Source: Rhipidocladum racemiflorum (Eukaryota > Streptophyta > Magnoliopsida > Poales > Poaceae). From it: a stretch of DNA of 64,000 nucleotides. Positions within the stretch are counted from its first letter, which is position 1, and the number at the start of each line of letters is the position of its first letter. The notes under the pieces are model-generated. The model made no database searches, was not told the origin of the DNA, and saw nothing but the letters and a program-made list of their open reading frames with translations. The translations under genes and the position numbers were made by a program. Positions 59,060 to 64,000 of this stretch are shown here, in pieces. The DNA lies in NCBI GenBank assembly GCA_036346355.1, contig CM070580.1:23799374-23863373 (forward strand). Reading direction: 5' to 3'.

Positions 59060-61898
59060 ATGGTGAAAGTGAACTGGGAGCTGCAGGGCTGCTGCCACCA
59101 CAGCCAGGTGGTCTTCATCGTCGCCATCGGCGTCTCCACCGTCGTCATCCTCGCCGTGAGCCTCGCGAAACCCCGCCCGTCTTTGCCTCGGTTTGCTTCT
59201 TGCCGTGGAGGTGTTTTTTTCTTTCTTTCTTTCTTTCTGATTGGTTTTTTTTTGTGTGTGTGGGGGGTGTTTTGTTGCCTCTCCTTGTAGCTGTGGCGGA
59301 CGTTCCTGCTCACGCCCTTCAAGCTCATCACCGTCTTCCTCCACGAGACCAGCCACGCCCTCGCCTGCAAGCTCACCTGCGGAGATGTAAGCCTTACCTT
59401 CTCCGATTACGTTATGCTTCTCCCTTGCAACCGATTCGGGGGTAGGTGATTTAGCACTTTCAGGCACAAGTAGGTGCCCCATCGGCAGGGATGATGGATT
59501 CCATATCGCATAATGTGAGGGCGCCGTTTTAATTTTACTGTTTGCTTTGCTCACATGGGAGTATCAAGTATGTACCATGAATCTTTGCGTTCTTCTTGCG
59601 TTCTTCTAGAGAAAGAGGGATTTCATCTAGGACCTGAACCTTAGGCAGATAGCCTTCTTTTCCTCCCCTTTTTACCCACAACCATCACATGCTGCAATTG
59701 CACAGTTCTTCTGCATTCGAGTCGAGGGATTCTGGTCAAAGATTATAATTTTTCTAGTGAATGTGCGCTCTCTTGGCGATTTTTCTACGCTACAGTGCCC
59801 CCTGGACTGCTCATGCGGATTAGCTCTTTGCTAGGGGATATCAAACCGATCTTCCCCATACATAATTTTTTTTAGAGGTTCCCTTACATTGTTTGTTGCA
59901 ACATGTGAAGCACCACTTACATCTGCATTCTGCAAGCGCAACTAGAGAGAGAACTGCAGGATTAGGTGTAAAATGTGGAGGCATGGAGACTCCGTTTAGT
60001 ATATTTTGATTTCATGGTCGGAGTGGACATTTTTGAAAGTTTCGGTCGGTGTTCATCGGAGTCGAATCGTCACTGGGTTAGAACAACAAGATTGTCTATT
60101 CAGTGATTATTATTGCATAATTTGTACTTTTGTCTTCCCTTTTGTCCATGTTAAACACTTCGTTAACTTATTGTTGTTTATGATTGGATAGTGCTGATTG
60201 TACATGTGGACAACCTCATAGGTGAGAATTATGACTATTGATTTTGGGAACACATAGAAAGCATCTGTTGAGTTGCTTATCTAGGTCTGTCATTTAGTTT
60301 GGAAATTTTAAGTTCGCCTTTCAGAAAAATTTAGTCTTTTGCTACGTTTGCAATTGGACTTTTGCATTACCTAGGCACAAGATTTCGTCGCTCGCTTCAG
60401 GCATTTTAGTGTATCTGGACTTTGTTATTCCCTGATTTGCGTTCATCAAGGAAATTCCTAGGTTGATATTTTATATCAATGTGATTGGCTTTTTGCAGGT
60501 TGAGGGCATGCAGGTCCATGCTAATGAGGGTGGTGTTACTCAAACTCGTGGTGGCATATATTGGATAATCTTGCCTGCTGGATGTAAAGCACTTGCCCAT
60601 CACCTCCCACTCCATCATACGAGTTCCAGCAAGAACACAAAAAAAAAAAAAATGCTAGTAGTCCATTCTCTTATTGAACTTCCTATGGTTGTGTTCTTTC
60701 TCTAATTGATTGATGCATGAAACCTACGAGGCTGATTTTGTTGAACATTTTAGACAACAAAGCCAACGAGAAAATGTCCAAAGAATCTCCTTCATAGGGC
60801 TTACTTGCAATCTTATTAATTGGCCTAGGTTCTTGCTTTTAATGCGTTCAAACCAGAAAGTTAAATCCATCTTTCTTTTAGAATTGCTACAGGGACTTCT
60901 TGTTCACACCCCTCTGGATTTTGCACCTTGGTTTTTATTACGATGATACTGTTTTGTTCGAACTGCAGATCTGGGTTCATCATTTTGGGGAATGATCTTC
61001 ATACTCGCATCCACCAATCTTCTTACTACAAGAATTGCAGCGGGTTGCTTCATACTTGCATTAATTGTCGTTCTTTTTGTTGCTAAAAATGTAAGTTTGC
61101 TAATTTATTGTTGTAACTTTTGATTTCCTTCGTCTGTCTTTTACCGCTTGTTTTAACTCAGTAATCAAGATCATTTACTCAAGTATTATCATCTCTTGCT
61201 TGAATTATGCAGTGGTTTCTTCGCTGGCTCTGCATTGGTATGCACAAAGACGACTTCATCTTTATTTAGAACTTTACTCTGCAGCATGCTACTTACATTA
61301 TAACTTTCCAGGATTCATTGTATTCATTGGTGTTGTTTGGGTTATACAAGAATTTACAAAATTCCGTATTCTTAAGTATGTGATTCTATTCATAGGTGAG
61401 AGCAAAGAGCCCCCTCTGAATATGTTCTTTTTGTTTATTTTGCACTTTGGGAAGAGAAATTGTATGGTAGAAGTTAGTTCTTATGTTTTTTTGTGTGTGT
61501 TACAGGTGTGATGAATAGCTTATTTTCAGTTTACGGTAAGAAAAAAATTTCCTTGTAATTTTATGTTAGAATAAGGAGTTACCTATTGTACTTATAACTT
61601 AAATGTTGTTGAATCGTCTAGATATCTATGATGACTTGATATCCCGAAGAGTTAATTCAAGTGACGCTGAGAAATTTGCTGAAATCTGCCCTTGTCCTTG
61701 CAATGGTTTTGGATGGGGTGTTATATGGTTTGCTCCGCAATTTCAGTCATTGCCTTAGTATCATGATATTGTATGAAGATAACGCTGACACTACAAGCTT
61801 TTGTTTTCGCTAACAATCGTTATTGTTTGTTTAGGGGCTTCATCTCATTTATCTTCCTCTGTGCATCGATATATCTTGGACTGGTTATATTGTCTTGA
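59060..61898 (+). CDS. Peptidase M50B-like membrane protein (HExxH)
   Basis: Nine exons: 59060-59155, 59291-59386, 60499-60583, 60969-61090, 61213-61237, 61312-61395, 61506-61535, 61622-61727 and 61835-61898. All have GT-AG introns and join in frame to 235 residues. The N-terminal segment (VVFIVAIGVSTVVILALW) is a membrane span. Next comes FLHETSHALACKLTCGD with an HExxH zinc motif (H50, E51, H54), then GGIYWIILPAG, LGSSFWGMIFIL and two to three more spans. After a Cys-rich loop (CPCPCNGFGWG) it ends in a final membrane span. This matches the peptidase M50B-like family found in plants and fungi, seen as distant relatives of site-2 proteases. Whether it cleaves proteins is not known to me. Intron 2 is over 1.1 kb; exon 5 is only 25 bp. 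A Helitron lies just upstream. Confidence 0.9.
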
Positions 61899-64000
61899 GG
61901 TGATTCTTACGTTTTCATGTTTCAATCAGCTATGTTCTTCTTGTGTTGACATGCTTGTTATGTGATTAATATCACTTCAACGCAGAATTACAGAAGGCAT
62001 TTGCGCTATTTTTTAGAAAAACAAAGCCAAATATAGAATTACAAGATTTACAGCACATTGGGCATGTAGTCCACTGTGAATCATAGCATTGCAAAATAGT
62101 GCTTTCCCTTGAGGACAAAAGGGAAAAGATTTGCTAAAGAAAATTGGGAGAAGAGTTTCATTCCTGTTCATGTTCCAGTAAGAGAATTTCATGCACCAAT
62201 CAGTTTAACCAAAAAGTTTAAGCTATTGGGAATTAATATGTATGGTTCAGTCTTGCAAAACCCAACTTTCTTGGCCTTCAATGTGAACATTTCAAATTTT
62301 CAAACAATATGTTGTTGGCCTTGATCTTCAAATCTTCTTTGACATGAGTTAAGGCCATACTGACTTTGATGTACAACTTTTTTTTTTGGTTCAGGATTTC
62401 AACCTTCCTATAGCATTTTGATCTGACAACCAACTCGGGCGGGTTTCTTCTGTGTCTCCATTGCTCCGGATATTGGTTCCAGCTTGTATTGATCTCATGG
62501 GTTGTACAAAGTTCATGCAAAGGGCAATCAGTGTATGCCAACTGGAGTTGATTGGATAGGGGTTATTCATGCGATTCTTGCGTTTATTGCTCCTGTAGAT
62601 GGCATTTTGCTTTTTTCCATTTGTGTTTATAGCTTACAGATTTCGCTCTAGGTACTGTCCTATGAATTATTATCCATTGACCAATTGAAACCTATTCAAC
62701 AATGCTGTCCTATGGACTATATTGTCATTTTGTCTCAAAATAATTGTCAAAAATGATTGATGAGCTGGTTGCTGCCAGAGTTCGTGGATCTGCCTACTTT
62801 AATTTATCCTGGTACTTTCAGCCCACTAGCCAATCTTTTTCTGATTAATGGCACAGTTATGCGTCAAGCCTCTCGTCCAGCAACTCTAGATCTTGTCGGC
62901 TCTAACAAGCTCGGCCTCAATGTGGTGTGTGGCCCGCTTGCATTTGGGTGGTGTCGCACTGTCGCAGAGTTGCTGAAAGGCCTCGCTGCCCCGACTGCCT
63001 TCAGTGTACGAGCTATACTGTTCAGTTGTCGTTGTCCGGACCAAACTAGTCAGTGCATACGCTAAGCAAAAGATCGGCAGCACTTGCCGGCACCATTTTC
63101 CCGGCGATGGTGCGGTCCTACGGTCGGTTAAGAGTGTGTGTGGTCGTTTGTATCAAAGTATCAAAGTGGTATATGTATGAAATAGTTTTAAAAAAATTAT
63201 TCATATGTTTGGTTGATTGAATGGAATCATCACATCCTGAAACAAGTGATACAAATGTGAGGAATATTCTCCTATAGATGCTGAACCATTCTATTCACCT
63301 AAAATAATGAAACCAAATGATACAGAGCCATCTCATCCTATTTAACATCATCGCATCAACTAAACACATCCTAAATCGCCTATTTGCTTATATGTTCAAA
63401 AGAAGATAGAAATATCGCGATTGAGCTGTTGTAGTCCAAGTGGTCAGGCAGCAACCACAATAGGTTAAGTTCACCAGATGCATAGTACAGACGCGATATT
63501 TTCCGCCCTCTTGCATGGACATTTGGAGCAAGTTTTAATTATTCGTAGTAGTACTGGATTTACACCATGGCGTGTGCAATTAAGGGTTTGATTGAGATGC
63601 CTTTTCTTCCCACATTTCAGTTAGGCAAGGCTAGAGTCGGGAGTCCCCTAAGGAGTAGGAGCGAGTGGCCGTGTTCGCGGAAATCATCGTTTTTTCTAGT
63701 CTCTATGACCATTTTTTTTAAAAAATATCTGATCATTTTTTAAACACAATAAAAAAATTAATTCTATCTTCAACCACAAAAACATCGATAAAAGACAAAT
63801 ATCATCTTCTGTGGTCCTGTATCACGGAAAGAGCTAGCGATTTGTAGAACAGCGATGACTTCGTGTTGGTGACATGTCGGTGGGGGCAGCCGGGCTGGGC
63901 CAGGCCTGTGGAGAAAACGAGCAACCTGATAAAGAGGGAGCGTATGGCTGTCATGTCTCACTCCTCATATCATCTGCTACGGCCACATGGCAAGTGCAAC
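61899..64000. other. 3' flank of the M50B-like gene and intergenic sequence
   Basis: 61899-62100 probably holds the 3' UTR. Beyond that several short open frames (for example 62757-63065) show no known family. No transposon ends, RNA genes or further exons could be supported to the window end. Confidence 0.4.

Noticed and set aside
58774..59554. Two minus-strand frames of about 200 codons opposite the M50B-like gene start
   Set aside because: They are shadows of the 5' UTR, exons 1-2 and intron 1 of the plus-strand gene; no similarity of their own.
62757..63065. 102-codon plus-strand frame downstream of the M50B-like gene
   Set aside because: No recognisable domain and no splice links; length is within chance expectation.

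Overview
This window is eukaryotic nuclear DNA, almost certainly from a grass (Poaceae). It holds intron-containing, plant-specific genes such as a thylakoid-lumen PsbP-like protein and an ABCB6/20-type transporter. It also holds grass-type transposons: Tourist and Stowaway MITEs, a CACTA element, hAT MITEs, Helitrons with CTAG 3' ends, a Tat-type Gypsy element and an L1-type LINE. I cannot name the species. Five genes are supported, covering roughly a quarter of the window with introns; most of the rest is transposon-derived.

Layout. 1-3340 (+): the last exon of a NOSIP/CSU1-type RING E3 ligase gene, then a complete eight-exon PsbP-like gene (PPL1 type, 230 aa). 4151-5327: a 580-bp tandem duplication whose breakpoint lies at the end of a Tourist MITE. 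5404-26578: one nested block in which a 3.5-kb LTR (TSD CTTCC) was split by a 6.4-kb LINE (15-bp TSD) and by an 11.2-kb Gypsy element (TSD CCTTT). 28091-36547 (-): a complete eleven-exon ABCB20-type transporter gene (1411 aa) with three MITEs in intron 1. 37522-38446: an AT microsatellite and a Helitron carrying a 72/80-bp higher-order repeat. 38882-46169: two solo LTRs with perfect TSDs lying in or next to a decayed Gypsy gag, then a truncated third LTR. 47368-48700: a Copia-like LTR. 49405-50126 (+): a small three-exon gene (84 aa). 50509-55434: hAT MITE, two Helitrons meeting at a perfect palindrome, a CACTA element and a hAT element. 56737-58777: a MITE and a Helitron with a nested MITE. 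59060-61898 (+): a nine-exon gene for an HExxH membrane protein of the peptidase M50B-like family (235 aa). The end of the window has no gene I can support.

How things fit. PPL1 and ABCB20 are, from memory, adjacent loci in Arabidopsis (At3g55330 and At3g55320). They are convergent neighbours here, held about 24.7 kb apart mainly by the nested transposon block, which suggests old microsynteny stretched by insertions.

The most unusual signal is in four related LTR copies (5409-26573, 38887-41458, 42090-43685, 44183-46169). All four carry the same promoter layout: an array of 10-13-bp near-palindromes, then AACGGCTAGTTTT (one base different in one copy), a 10-12-bp gap, and a TATA box. The palindromic word differs between copies. 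I do not know of a description of this arrangement.
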